Assembly: GCF_008274625.1 (NCBI RefSeq)
Contig: NZ_VTRU01000003.1
Location: 62,001 to 126,000, forward strand
Reading direction: 5' to 3'
Source of the DNA: Chryseobacterium panacisoli
Lineage (GTDB): Bacteria; Bacteroidota; Bacteroidia; Flavobacteriales; Weeksellaceae
Length of the DNA: 64,000 nucleotides
Shown here: positions 43,206 through 52,608 of the stretch, piece by piece
Layout: the number at the start of each line of letters is the position of its first letter
How positions within the stretch are numbered: position 1 is the first letter of the stretch
Translations under genes and position numbers: made by a program
The notes under the pieces: model-generated
Database searches by the model: none
Told to the model about the DNA's origin: nothing
What the model saw: the letters and a program-made list of their open reading frames with translations, nothing else

Positions 43206-43221
43206 ATAATAGTATTGGGAC

Positions 43222-43243
43222 AAAAAAAACCGCCGAAGCGGTT
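43222..43243 (-). terminator. Terminator with UUCG-type loop after the APC permease
   Basis: On the minus strand AACCGC-TTCG-GCGGTT followed by eight T. The TTCG tetraloop makes this a very stable hairpin. Confidence 0.92.
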
Positions 43244-43253
43244 TATATTGTTA

Positions 43254-44771
43254 TTAATCTTGGTTCTGGTATTTTTCAGGGTTGTTAAGTTTACTGTTTG
43301 ATTTTCCATAAAGGAAATATACCAAACCTCCTAAGAACAACCATACAGCAGAAAGTTCCAATGCATGGGCACTTAAGTTAAATATCAAATAAATATTGAT
43401 AAACACTCCTAATGCTACCACTATTTTGTAAGCCGGAACTTTGAAAGGTCTGATCAAATCAGGTTCTTTTTTTCTCATCACCCAAACGGCAATACAAACC
43501 AATGTAAATGCAAACAGGGTTCCGAAACTCGTCATATCTGCCAATGTTGAAATGGGAGTAAATGCTGCGATGAATGCCACTACAATACCCAACAAAATGA
43601 TTCCTTTGTAAGGTGTTTTTGTTTTTGGATGAAGCTGACCGAAGAATCCAGGAATCAATCCGTCTTTTGCCATACCGATAAAGATTCTTGACTGCCCCAT
43701 CATCATTACCATTACTACAGAGATCAATCCTACTGTTGCAGCGATGGTTACCACATTACTTGCCCAGTGTTTTCCGGCAATTTCAAAAGCATAAGCTACA
43801 GGAGCTTTGATTGCATCAGGATATTTACCTTCAGGGTTAAAGTCTGTATAATGCATCATCCCTGTTAATACAAGTGATACACAAATATAAAGTGCTGTAC
43901 ACACCAATAATGATGCAATAATGGCGAAAGGCACATCTTTTTTAGGATTAATAGCTTCTCCTGCCTGTGTAGACACAGCATCAAAACCAATATAAGCAAA
44001 GAAGATAGCGGCTGCTCCGGAAATAATTCCTTTAATACCATAGGCGGATACCAGGTCTCCTTCAGAATTTTTGATCTGTACCTGATCCGGAATAAAAGGT
44101 TTCCAGTTTTTAACACCATCTACTGCGTTATAAAGATCAGTATTAGAAAAAATGATATATACTCCTGCAATAATTACAAAGATAACGGCAGAAGTTTTCA
44201 TCAAAACAATCAGGTTATTAGCCCCTGCTGCTTCTTTAGTTCCTTTTACCAATAATGCAGTAATTAAAAGAACAAGAATGAATGCCGGCAGGTTCATTGA
44301 AAAACCATCTCCTGTATAACTGGCTGGATCTGATGTAAGATAGGCCGGCAGATGAATATTAAAGATTTTCAAAAATTTGTTAAAATATCCGGACCAACTC
44401 ACGGAAACGGCCATACTCGCCATGGCATATTCGAGGATGAGACACCACCCCATGGCCCATGCAAAAATTTCTCCTACCGTTCCGTATGCATAGGCATAAG
44501 CTGAACCTTCTACAGGAATAATGGATGCAAATTCTGCATAGCATAATGCAGCAAAAACACAGGCAATACCTGCTATGATAAAGGAAATGGCAAGTGCTGG
44601 TCCTGCGTGATAATAGGCTCCTGTTCCGGTAAGAACAAAGATTCCACCTCCGATGATAGCACCCACTCCAATTGCTGTTAAACTCCATTTTCCAAGGACT
44701 TTTTTCAGCTCACTTTTCTTCATATCTGCCTCATAGGCACTTAGTGGCTTTTTAACCCAAATTTTCGACAT
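43254..44771 (-). CDS. APC-family amino acid permease (cationic amino acid transporter-like)
   Basis: A 505-residue transporter with 12-13 helices. The APC substrate-binding segment in helix 1 reads GVGAIIGGGIFVLTG near residues 36-50, and the helix 6 region GFDAVSTQAGEAINPKKDVP near 262-281 matches cationic amino acid transporter/YfnA relatives. Substrate not determinable; broad amino acid uptake is likely. The gene stands alone, with its own terminator. Confidence 0.92.
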   Translation of the reverse strand: MSKIWVKKPLSAYEADMKKSELKKVLGKWSLTAIGVGAIIGGGIFVLTGTGAYYHAGPALAISFIIAGIACVFAALCYAEFASIIPVEGSAYAYAYGTVGEIFAWAMGWCLILEYAMASMAVSVSWSGYFNKFLKIFNIHLPAYLTSDPASYTGDGFSMNLPAFILVLLITALLVKGTKEAAGANNLIVLMKTSAVIFVIIAGVYIIFSNTDLYNAVDGVKNWKPFIPDQVQIKNSEGDLVSAYGIKGIISGAAAIFFAYIGFDAVSTQAGEAINPKKDVPFAIIASLLVCTALYICVSLVLTGMMHYTDFNPEGKYPDAIKAPVAYAFEIAGKHWASNVVTIAATVGLISVVMVMMMGQSRIFIGMAKDGLIPGFFGQLHPKTKTPYKGIILLGIVVAFIAAFTPISTLADMTSFGTLFAFTLVCIAVWVMRKKEPDLIRPFKVPAYKIVVALGVFINIYLIFNLSAHALELSAVWLFLGGLVYFLYGKSNSKLNNPEKYQNQD

Positions 44772-44913
44772 GTTTTTTTATTTATTAAGGATTTACGAAA
44801 ATATAAAAAATTTAGGAACTCCCGCGTTTATCGTTAAACTTTCCTCATTTATTTTACACTAAAGTATTTAAAAACCTGAGCAACACATTATACAATTCAT
44901 TTTAAAAAGTCCA

Positions 44914-44921
44914 TATTTTTG
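44914..44921 (+). promoter_or_regulatory. -7 element of pnuC
   Basis: TATTTTTG fits TAnnTTTG, 15 bp before the chosen start. A second TTATTTTTG lies even closer to the start. No -33 match. Confidence 0.4.
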
Positions 44922-44936
44922 CTTATTTTTGATTGC

Positions 44937-45599
44937 ATGAATTTATATGATCTTTTTGTAAAACCTTATGAAAGCTATGATTCTTTACAGATTACGCTGG
45001 AAGCATCAGGTGCAATTTTCGGAATACTGAGCGTATTTTTTTCCATTAAGAAAAATATATGGGTGTACCCTACCGGCATTATTTCAACCCTGATTTATGT
45101 ATACCTTCTTTTCAATGCCGGGCTGCTGGGAGACTGCATGATCAATGTCTATTATTCTGTTATGAGCATTTATGGCTGGGTTCTATGGGCAAGAAATTCT
45201 GAAGATCATATTCACGTAGAAGTTACCTGGGCTACCCGAAAAGAATGGCTCTATGCAAGTATTCTTTTTGTGCTGAGTTTGGCATTTGTTACTTTTATTT
45301 ATTATTGCAAACCTTATATTGATAATTTAGAAGGTGCTTCTCTTGGATTATATCATCTCGATTGGGCAAACTGGATGGATATTTTCACCACTTCAATATT
45401 TTTAGTAGGAATGTGGTTGATGGCCAAACAGCGCATTGACAACTGGATTTTCTGGATTATCGGAGATATTATCTGTATGCCTATGATGATTTTTAAGGGA
45501 CTTGGAATCACTTCGGTTCAATATTTGGTATTTACTATAATGGCTATCTTAGGATACGTCAATTGGAAAAAAAGTTTTAAAGAAAAAAAAGTACAATAA
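44937..45599 (+). CDS. pnuC: Nicotinamide riboside transporter PnuC
   Basis: A 220-residue membrane protein with seven or so helices; start at the ATG 44937 in preference to an upstream in-frame non-ATG codon at 44919. PnuC motifs are visible: YPTGIISTLIYVY, SIYGWVLWARN near residues 82-92, and NWIFWIIGDIICMPMM near 176-191 where the ribosyl-pyridine substrate binds. It imports nicotinamide riboside for NAD synthesis. Four bp before the next lipoprotein gene. Confidence 0.92.
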   Translation: MNLYDLFVKPYESYDSLQITLEASGAIFGILSVFFSIKKNIWVYPTGIISTLIYVYLLFNAGLLGDCMINVYYSVMSIYGWVLWARNSEDHIHVEVTWATRKEWLYASILFVLSLAFVTFIYYCKPYIDNLEGASLGLYHLDWANWMDIFTTSIFLVGMWLMAKQRIDNWIFWIIGDIICMPMMIFKGLGITSVQYLVFTIMAILGYVNWKKSFKEKKVQ

Positions 45600-45603
45600 A
45601 GTC

Positions 45604-46278
45604 ATGAAAAATTTATTCAAAATAGCAGTCAGTATTTTTGCTATTGCCAGTTTAACCTCTTGTTTAGCATATACCGACGGATACGGAAGTAATGGAGGCT
45701 ATGGGTATGGAGATCCTTATTATAACAACGGATATTACTATGCACCTTCCGGATATTACGGAAGCGGCGGATATTATGGTAATGACGGATATTATTACAG
45801 AAACAACGTTAATTACTACTATGATAATGGAATTCCTTATTATTATGACAATTATAACAACTCCAGAAGAAAAGTCTATGTAGAAAGAAGATCTAATTCT
45901 TCTTCAAGACCTCAAAACGGATTCCAGAACACGCGTACAACGAATAGTAACGGTTCATATAATAATAACGGAGGATTCAATAATAATAGAAACTCCAATA
46001 GCAACAGTGGATTCAGAAACCAGAATAACGGTTCTCAGAACAATCAGGGTAACCAAAACAACAGTGGATTCAGAAATTCTAATGGCGGGTTCAGAAACCA
46101 AAACAGTGGTAGTCAGAACAGCCAGGGAAATCAGAATAACAGCGGATTCAGAAACCAAAACAGCGGCAGCCAAAACAGCACCAGATCAGAATCTTCCGGC
46201 GGTGGATTCAGAAACAGCTCCAGCGGCCAAAGCAGCAGTTCAGGCAGACAACAGAGCGGCGGAGGCGGCTTTAGATAA
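45604..46278 (+). CDS. Tyr/Gly- and Asn-rich repeat lipoprotein
   Basis: Signal peptide with lipobox LTSC (Cys20). Residues 24-80 are Tyr/Gly-rich (short GYYG-type units); residues 105-224 consist of Asn/Ser/Gly-rich repeats with a recurring NSGFRNQN unit of about 13-14 residues, at least four times, ending in GGGGFR. No globular domain. The repeats are also repeated at DNA level, so copy number may vary between strains. Located 4 bp after pnuC and before a terminator. Likely a cell-surface or matrix component; the function is unknown. Confidence 0.75.
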   Translation: MKNLFKIAVSIFAIASLTSCLAYTDGYGSNGGYGYGDPYYNNGYYYAPSGYYGSGGYYGNDGYYYRNNVNYYYDNGIPYYYDNYNNSRRKVYVERRSNSSSRPQNGFQNTRTTNSNGSYNNNGGFNNNRNSNSNSGFRNQNNGSQNNQGNQNNSGFRNSNGGFRNQNSGSQNSQGNQNNSGFRNQNSGSQNSTRSESSGGGFRNSSSGQSSSSGRQQSGGGGFR

Positions 46279-46297
46279 AACGATTATAAATAAGGAA

Positions 46298-46326
46298 ACG
46301 AACAGTTAACACTGTTCGTTTTTCAT
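46298..46326 (+). terminator. Intrinsic terminator
   Basis: AACGAACAGT and ACTGTTCGTT make a perfect 10-bp stem with a 4-base loop, followed by T residues, closing the pnuC-lipoprotein transcript. Confidence 0.9.
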
Positions 46327-46337
46327 TTTAAATATAT

Positions 46338-46345
46338 TAATTTTG
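46338..46345 (+). promoter_or_regulatory. -7 element of dapF
   Basis: TAATTTTG matches TAnnTTTG, 22 bp before the dapF ATG, right after the preceding terminator. Confidence 0.5.
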
Positions 46346-46367
46346 CTTCTTCATTTAACAAAAAAGT

Positions 46368-47135
46368 ATGGAATTTTATAAATATCAGGGAACAGGAAAT
46401 GATTTTGTAATGGTAGACAACCGTGATCTGCAGTTTACTAAAGATAAAAACAGTATTGAAAAATTGTGTGACAGACGTTTCGGGATAGGTGCTGACGGGC
46501 TCATTTTATTGGAAAACGATCCGAACTATGATTTCAAAATGGTTTACTATAATTCTGACGGAGGAGAAAGTACGATGTGCGGAAACGGAGGAAGATGTCT
46601 TGTAGCTTTTGCTTTTTTCCTTGACATCTTTGAAGATAAATGCAAATTTATTGCTACAGACGGAGAACATGAAGCTGAAATCCATAACGGGATCATTAAA
46701 TTGAAAATGATTAATGTAGACACCATTTCACAAGACGGAAATGACTTTGTTCTGAATACAGGATCTCCACACTATGTAAAATATGTAGAAAATCTTCCCG
46801 ATTACAATGTGTATACTGAAGGAAATGGGATCAGAAATTCGGAAAAGTATAAAGAAAAAGGAATCAATGTCAACTTTGTAGAAAAAATTTCTGATAATGA
46901 AATTTTTGTAAGAACCTATGAACGAGGCGTTGAGGACGAAACTTATAGTTGTGGAACAGGAGTTACTGCTTCTGCTTTAACTTTTCTTCAAAAACATAAT
47001 CTAACCTCTGTAAAAGTTAAAACTTTAGGCGGAAATCTTAAGGTATATGCTGAAAAAAGCGGAGATACATTCCAGAATATTTGGCTGGAAGGTCCTGCAA
47101 AGCAAGTTTTTAAAGGTAAAACAGATCTTCTTTAA
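46368..47135 (+). CDS. dapF: Diaminopimelate epimerase
   Basis: DapF interconverts LL- and meso-diaminopimelate for lysine and peptidoglycan synthesis. The two catalytic cysteines are present: Cys71 in STMCGNGGRC and Cys195 in TYSCGTGVTAS. The N-terminal QGTGNDFVMVD motif also fits. At 255 residues it is at the short end of the family. It precedes mltG by 31 bp; both act in cell-wall metabolism and may share a transcript. Confidence 0.96.
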   Translation: MEFYKYQGTGNDFVMVDNRDLQFTKDKNSIEKLCDRRFGIGADGLILLENDPNYDFKMVYYNSDGGESTMCGNGGRCLVAFAFFLDIFEDKCKFIATDGEHEAEIHNGIIKLKMINVDTISQDGNDFVLNTGSPHYVKYVENLPDYNVYTEGNGIRNSEKYKEKGINVNFVEKISDNEIFVRTYERGVEDETYSCGTGVTASALTFLQKHNLTSVKVKTLGGNLKVYAEKSGDTFQNIWLEGPAKQVFKGKTDLL

Positions 47136-47166
47136 AAACACAAACTTTTAATCAACATTTATAAGA

Positions 47167-48192
47167 ATGAAAAAAGCTATTCTCATTATCATTCTGCTGG
47201 TTTTTGTAGCTGCAGGATTTTTTGGTTTGAGATTTTATAATAAATATTTAGGAAATAACGTAGAAAAAGACGGTTATGTCCTGATTCCTCATAGAGCAGG
47301 TTTTCAGCAGATCCTCGACTCTATTGCTCCTTATATTAAAGACAGGGAATCTTTTGAAGCTGTGGCTAAAGAAAAAGGTCTTGATACCAATTTTAAAGCG
47401 GGACGTTATCATATCCAGAGCGGAACAGGAAATAAAAATCTTGTCAATATGATCAAAGCAGGTAACCAGACAGCAAACTCTTTCAGAATCGGAGATTTTG
47501 GAGATATGTATCAGATGATCGGTAAGGTGACCAAAAAAACGGAAATCGATTCGTTACATTTTATCAATGATCTGGATGTTGTGGCACAGGAGAAAGGCTA
47601 TAAAAATGTTGAAGATTTAAAGAAATATTTTTTCATTGATACGTATAATTTCTTCTGGACTGTAAGCCCAAGAGAATTTTTTGCAAAGTTTGAAAATCAG
47701 TACAATGATTTCTGGACGAGCGAAAGAAAAAACAAAGAACAGCAGTCTGGCCTTACAAGAGATCAGATCTATGCACTGGCTTCTATTGTTTATAAGGAAT
47801 CCGGAGGGAAAAAAGATGAAATGAAAACGATTGCCGGACTGTATTTAAACCGTTACAGAAAAGGGATGAAACTTCAGTCTGATCCTACGGTAATCTACGC
47901 GATCAATAAGCAGACTAATTTTAAAGAATCTATTAAAAGAGTATTATATAAACATTTGTCTACACCATCACCTTACAACACTTATGCAAACACAGGTATT
48001 CCTCCGGGACCAATCTGTGTAGTGGATAAAAATTCGATTGATGCTGTTTTAAATGCAGAAAACAACAATTATATATTTATGTGTGCTGATCCGGCAAGAT
48101 TCGGATACCATAAGTTTACGGCAAGTGCTGAAGAACATGCAGTGAATGCAAAGGCTTACCAGGACTGGCTCAACTCAAAAAATATAAAATAA
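47167..48192 (+). CDS. mltG: Endolytic murein transglycosylase MltG
   Basis: A 341-residue membrane-anchored enzyme that cuts nascent glycan strands in peptidoglycan. One N-terminal helix (about 4-22), then the YceG fold; the catalytic Glu211 lies in LASIVYKESGG, followed by LYLNRYRKGMKLQSDPTVIYA (in the family pattern) and STPSPYNTYANTGIPPGPI. All three landmarks are intact. It follows dapF. Confidence 0.95.
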   Translation: MKKAILIIILLVFVAAGFFGLRFYNKYLGNNVEKDGYVLIPHRAGFQQILDSIAPYIKDRESFEAVAKEKGLDTNFKAGRYHIQSGTGNKNLVNMIKAGNQTANSFRIGDFGDMYQMIGKVTKKTEIDSLHFINDLDVVAQEKGYKNVEDLKKYFFIDTYNFFWTVSPREFFAKFENQYNDFWTSERKNKEQQSGLTRDQIYALASIVYKESGGKKDEMKTIAGLYLNRYRKGMKLQSDPTVIYAINKQTNFKESIKRVLYKHLSTPSPYNTYANTGIPPGPICVVDKNSIDAVLNAENNNYIFMCADPARFGYHKFTASAEEHAVNAKAYQDWLNSKNIK

Positions 48193-48320
48193 GTTTAGAA
48201 AGCACCTAGAAATTTACAGTTAGAAAAATAATAAAAATCATAATATTTTGAAGATCAAATTGATATGGATATTCAAAATAGTATGGGTTATCCTTTCACG
48301 ATTATACAAAAAAATAACCT

Positions 48321-50930
48321 ATGAAGAATAAGACAGAAATTGTCAATATTTTCACCAGAAAAACTTTAGGACTTACGTTAGTACTTTCAGCGGCGGCGAT
48401 GGCTTTTGCACAGGAGAAGGCTGGAGTTTCAGGGACTATTGTCAACAAAAAAAATCAACCGGTTCCTTATGCCTCTGTAACGTTCAGCAATAAAGTGAGC
48501 AAAACATTAAGTGATGCTGTACTCACAGATGAAAAGGGACAGTATAAACTTGAACTTGTACCGGGAGATTATGATATCACAGTAGAAGCTATTGATTACA
48601 AAAAGAGTGTAATCAGTAAAAATATTGCAATAGCAGGTAATATCGGGGCATTATCTATAGAGCCAGAAGCGGCTACAACCCTTGATGGAAAAACAAAAGA
48701 AATCCAGGGAGTTGTGATCACTGCTTCAGCAGCAAAACCTTATAAAGTAGAACTTGACAAGAAAACATATGATCCTTCACAGGATATCGTGAGTAAAGGA
48801 GGAAGTCTTCAGGATGTACTGACCAATGTTCCTTCAGTTTCTGTAGATACAGATGGTACCGTTTCTATGAGAGGAAGTACCAATGTAAAATTTCTGATCA
48901 ACGGAAAGCCCTCTGCCCTTCTGGGAATAGATGATGGTGCCAATGCCTTACAAAGTATTCCGGCGGATCAGATTGAAAGAATTGAAGTCATTACCAACCC
49001 TTCTTCTAAATTTGAAGCAAGTGGAACTTCAGGTATTCTGAATATCATCCTTAAAAAGAACAAAAAAATCGGGTTTAATGGGAGCGTTGTAGGATCTTTA
49101 GGGTATTTCCCAAGAACCTCGCTTAATACCAATCTGAGCTGGAGAAAAAATAACTGGACATGGTTTGTAAACGGTGGCGGAGGCTATACGGAAAATAAAA
49201 CTAAAAATAATTCGGAAACGACTTACCACAATCTTACTTTTCCTGAAATTCTTCCTAATCAGCAGCCTAATGATGTTCTTGCACATCAGCTTCAGAACTC
49301 CACCAGTAAAACATATAACAAAAATTATAATGTAAGTGCTGGTTTTGTGTATGATCTGTCTGACAAAACATCAATCAATGTAACAGGATTGGTAAGAACT
49401 TTTGAAGGTGACGGAAATGAACTTCTGCAGACGTATGACAGTTTTCACAGATTTTTCAAAGATCCGTCAAATCCAAATGGAACTGCGGGAACATGGCAAT
49501 TATTAAACCCTTACGGACAAAGAGATTCTAAAACGATATTTAATAACCTTGCCTTTCAGGGAGATGTAGGTCTAGACCACAAATTTGATGATAATGGTCA
49601 GAATTTATCAGTATCATTAAGTTTACAGAGAAACAGAAGCAATAATAATGCAGATATTCTTGAGACCAATGATCTGCTTCCGGATGTACAGGATATTACC
49701 CGAAGACATTCAGTAAGCAAAACAGTTATTGGAAAAGCAGACTACGAATTACCAATAGGAGAACAGTCTAAGATTGAAGCAGGATATAGATTGGATGTGA
49801 ATGACAACACTTATAATAATTTTGTAAGCAGTACTTCCAATAATCCTTATATCCCGAACTATAATAACAATACAGATTACAGGGAGATCTTCAATGCTTT
49901 CTATTTACAGTTTAAGAGTAAAATCGGAGAAAAATTTGCTTATCAGCTTGGTTTAAGAGATGAACTTTCCAATGTAAAGATCAATTACATCAATCAGAAT
50001 CCTAATGATCCGCAAATAAATAAAACAAAGAACTACAACAATTTATTTCCGAGTGTATTCTTAAGCTATGATGTATCTAAAAACAATCAGATTTTGGTTA
50101 ATTATTCCCGTAGAATAGACAGACCGAGATCTTTCTTCATGGTTCCTTTCCCGAATTACAGCAACAGCCAGAATATTTTTGAAGGAAATATAGATCTTAA
50201 CCCATCGTATGTAGATTCATTTGAAGTAGGATATAATATTACAAGAAAAAAGTTTACGATTAATCCTACCCTATACTACAGACACGCCACTGATGATACT
50301 AAAATGTTAGTTTACAGACCTGATGAAAGTCTGGGAGTATTCTATACAAAACCTATCAACCTGGGAAGTGACGACCGTTATGGTTTGGACCTTAACTTTA
50401 CCTATGATCCTTTTGCGTGGTTAAAAATAATGGGTAGCTTAGACATGTTCGGATATAAAACCACAGGAATTGCATATTATGATGCTCTTGATAAAAATAA
50501 GCTGCAGCAAACCCGAAATATGGATTTTACCGGAGACGGTTTCTCTACCAGAGCACGTCTTAATACGACATTTAAACTGGATAAAACGTTAAGTGTACAG
50601 TTGCAGGGATTCTATAGAGGAGCACAGAAATCTGCCAACCAGAATACTCAGGACATGTATGCGCTGAACCTTGGTGCTTCCAAAACGATCTGGAAAGGAG
50701 ACGGAACCATTTCCTTCAATATTCAGGATATTTTCAATACGAGAAGCAGAGAAGTACTTAGTTTCAATGAGGATTACACAAGAAGAAACTATATGCAGTG
50801 GCAGCCAAGACAGTTTTCTATTTCTTTAACCTATAGATTTAAGCAGGGTGAAAAAGTAGATCAGCCTAAAAAGAAAAAGGATATCAATTCCAATGCAGCC
50901 GGCGACGACCAACAAGGCGGCCCGATGTAA
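48321..50930 (+). CDS. TonB-dependent receptor-like outer-membrane beta-barrel protein
   Basis: An 869-residue protein with signal peptide (about 1-31), an N-terminal carboxypeptidase-regulatory-like domain (about 34-118; GVSGTIVNKKNQPVPYASV), a plug domain (about 150-250; LQDVLTNVPSVSVDTDG and IERIEVITNPSSKFEASG) and a long barrel of the OMP_b-brl_3 type. The chain ends with a Lys/Gly-rich tail (..GDDQQGGPM) instead of a terminal aromatic strand. Substrate unknown; no SusD partner follows, so this is not a classic SusCD pair. Confidence 0.9.
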   Translation: MKNKTEIVNIFTRKTLGLTLVLSAAAMAFAQEKAGVSGTIVNKKNQPVPYASVTFSNKVSKTLSDAVLTDEKGQYKLELVPGDYDITVEAIDYKKSVISKNIAIAGNIGALSIEPEAATTLDGKTKEIQGVVITASAAKPYKVELDKKTYDPSQDIVSKGGSLQDVLTNVPSVSVDTDGTVSMRGSTNVKFLINGKPSALLGIDDGANALQSIPADQIERIEVITNPSSKFEASGTSGILNIILKKNKKIGFNGSVVGSLGYFPRTSLNTNLSWRKNNWTWFVNGGGGYTENKTKNNSETTYHNLTFPEILPNQQPNDVLAHQLQNSTSKTYNKNYNVSAGFVYDLSDKTSINVTGLVRTFEGDGNELLQTYDSFHRFFKDPSNPNGTAGTWQLLNPYGQRDSKTIFNNLAFQGDVGLDHKFDDNGQNLSVSLSLQRNRSNNNADILETNDLLPDVQDITRRHSVSKTVIGKADYELPIGEQSKIEAGYRLDVNDNTYNNFVSSTSNNPYIPNYNNNTDYREIFNAFYLQFKSKIGEKFAYQLGLRDELSNVKINYINQNPNDPQINKTKNYNNLFPSVFLSYDVSKNNQILVNYSRRIDRPRSFFMVPFPNYSNSQNIFEGNIDLNPSYVDSFEVGYNITRKKFTINPTLYYRHATDDTKMLVYRPDESLGVFYTKPINLGSDDRYGLDLNFTYDPFAWLKIMGSLDMFGYKTTGIAYYDALDKNKLQQTRNMDFTGDGFSTRARLNTTFKLDKTLSVQLQGFYRGAQKSANQNTQDMYALNLGASKTIWKGDGTISFNIQDIFNTRSREVLSFNEDYTRRNYMQWQPRQFSISLTYRFKQGEKVDQPKKKKDINSNAAGDDQQGGPM

Positions 50931-50937
50931 TACAACA

Positions 50938-50966
50938 AAAATCCCGAAAATTACTTTCGGGATTTT
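50938..50966. terminator. Bidirectional terminator
   Basis: AAAATCCCGAAA and TTTCGGGATTTT form a 12-bp stem between the convergent receptor and cytidylyltransferase genes. Confidence 0.9.
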
Positions 50967-50972
50967 TTATTC

Positions 50973-51425
50973 TTATTTTGCAGATGCAGTTCTGGAGTCT
51001 TTTTCTTTTTCAGCTTCATAGATCCTTCTTCTCAGGTCACTGGTGGAAAACCTGTGGTCTCTTTTGTTGTAAAAGATTTCAATTCCTTTTTCTTCACAGT
51101 ATTTCTTACCTGTAAAGTCTTTGTCCATATAATCATCCCCGATGATTCTTACATCAATCACAAATGACTTTAAAATATCCAGCAGATCTTCTTCTGTATA
51201 ATAAGGAATGATCTCATCCACAGCATTTACTGCTTTCAGCTGAATATACCTTTCAACGATAGTCTGGCTTGGCTTATTTTTGTTGGGGCGATCGTGGGAA
51301 GGGTCGATCTGAAGTCCAACGATTAAATAGTCACATACCGTTTTAGCTTCTTCAAGCATTTTGATATGCCCGGCATGTAATAAGTCAAATGAGGAAAATG
51401 TAATCCCTATTCTCTGTGTCTTCAT
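50973..51425 (-). CDS. Cytidylyltransferase-family nucleotidyltransferase
   Basis: A 150-residue protein of the glycerol-3-phosphate cytidylyltransferase / RfaE C-terminal group. The HxGH nucleotide motif is in SFDLLHAGHIKML (residues 12-24) and the second family signature falls in the RFSTSDLRRRI segment near 126-136. It probably activates a sugar- or polyol-phosphate as CDP- or ADP-derivative for surface glycan synthesis, in line with the nearby galE and aminotransferase, though those are 150 bp further upstream on the same strand. Exact substrate unknown. Confidence 0.85.
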   Translation of the reverse strand: MKTQRIGITFSSFDLLHAGHIKMLEEAKTVCDYLIVGLQIDPSHDRPNKNKPSQTIVERYIQLKAVNAVDEIIPYYTEEDLLDILKSFVIDVRIIGDDYMDKDFTGKKYCEEKGIEIFYNKRDHRFSTSDLRRRIYEAEKEKDSRTASAK

Positions 51426-51577
51426 ATTAATTTTGAATTAAAACTTCACTGAAATAAATGTTCTTTTAAAAGGATAAAAGACAGAAGATTCAGGGAAGAA
51501 GTTTTGTAATTTGTTTATATAATTCGTTTTAAATTGTTCTTTTCTATAGTCAGTAAATCTTCATAACTATAGAAATA

Positions 51578-52600
51578 CTATACATTCCTTGTATTCAAAT
51601 ACTTCTGCCATTCCCAAACCGTTCTTAAAGCTTCTTCCAGAGACGTTTCAGACTTCCAGTTGAGTTCTTTCTCAGCCTTTTCAGCATTGGCATACGCGAT
51701 AGTGATATCTCCTTCTCTTCTGGCACAGATCTGATACGGCACTTCTACATTATTGGCCTTTTCAAATGCTTTTACTACTTCAAGTACAGATGAACCTTTT
51801 CCTGTTCCCAGGTTGTAGGTATCAATCACAGCTTCAGATGAAGAGTCTTCCATCAGTTTTTTTAATGCTGCAACGTGTGCTTTCGCCAGGTCAACAACAT
51901 AAATATAATCACGAACGGCTGTTCCGTCCTCTGTAGCATAATCATCTCCCCAAATACTCAGTTTCTCACGTACTCCTGAAGCTGTTTGCATCACATAAGG
52001 CACCAGGTTATTAGGAACTCCTATTGGCAGTTCTCCGAGTTTTGCAGAAGGATGGGCTCCGATTGGGTTGAAATATCTCAATAACGAAATTTTACGTTGA
52101 TAGGCATTTGCAAAATCGATAATAATTTGCTCACCCATCTGTTTTGTTTTCCCATACACGCTTTCGGGCACTTTTAGCGGAGTATTTTCATCAATCGGCA
52201 TTACATCTGCCTGCCCGTATACTGTACAGGATGAACTGAAAATAAAGTTGGAGATTTCTCTTGCTTTAAATTCCTGAAGAATATTAATCAATGAAAACAA
52301 ATTGTTCTCATAATAATCTACAGGCTTTACCTGACTCTCTCCTACCGCCTTAGAAGCCGCAAAATTGATACATCCATCAATCTGATAGGCATCAAAAACC
52401 TGAGTAAGAAGTTCTCTTCTTTTTAGATCAAAAGGATAAAAAGCAACCTTTTTACCTGTAATTTCTTCTATATTTTTTAAAATAAACCTTTCCGTATTGG
52501 ATAAATCATCTACGATAACTACTTCAAAGCCGCTATTGATAAGTTCCACTACTGTGTGAGAACCAATATATCCAAGTCCTCCCGTAACAAGTATTGCCAT
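51578..52600 (-). CDS. galE: UDP-glucose 4-epimerase
   Basis: A 340-residue extended short-chain dehydrogenase that interconverts UDP-glucose and UDP-galactose (or the N-acetyl forms). NAD loop GGLGYIGSH at residues 7-15; catalytic Ser123/124 and Tyr149-x3-Lys153 (YGKTK). Length and all motifs are typical. The gene lies downstream of the sugar aminotransferase and a small membrane protein, all on the minus strand, in a surface-polysaccharide context. Confidence 0.95.
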   Translation of the reverse strand: MAILVTGGLGYIGSHTVVELINSGFEVVIVDDLSNTERFILKNIEEITGKKVAFYPFDLKRRELLTQVFDAYQIDGCINFAASKAVGESQVKPVDYYENNLFSLINILQEFKAREISNFIFSSSCTVYGQADVMPIDENTPLKVPESVYGKTKQMGEQIIIDFANAYQRKISLLRYFNPIGAHPSAKLGELPIGVPNNLVPYVMQTASGVREKLSIWGDDYATEDGTAVRDYIYVVDLAKAHVAALKKLMEDSSSEAVIDTYNLGTGKGSSVLEVVKAFEKANNVEVPYQICARREGDITIAYANAEKAEKELNWKSETSLEEALRTVWEWQKYLNTRNV

Positions 52601-52608
52601 TTTATTTT

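Noticed and set aside
43206..43223. Six extra N-terminal residues on the YCF48-like protein
   Set aside because: They would put polar residues before the signal peptide and overlap the terminator T-run of the upstream gene.
46007..46309. 100-residue plus-strand frame within the repeat lipoprotein
   Set aside because: Arises from reading the Asn/Ser/Gly repeat DNA in another frame; Thr/Glu-rich repeats mirror the nucleotide repeats.
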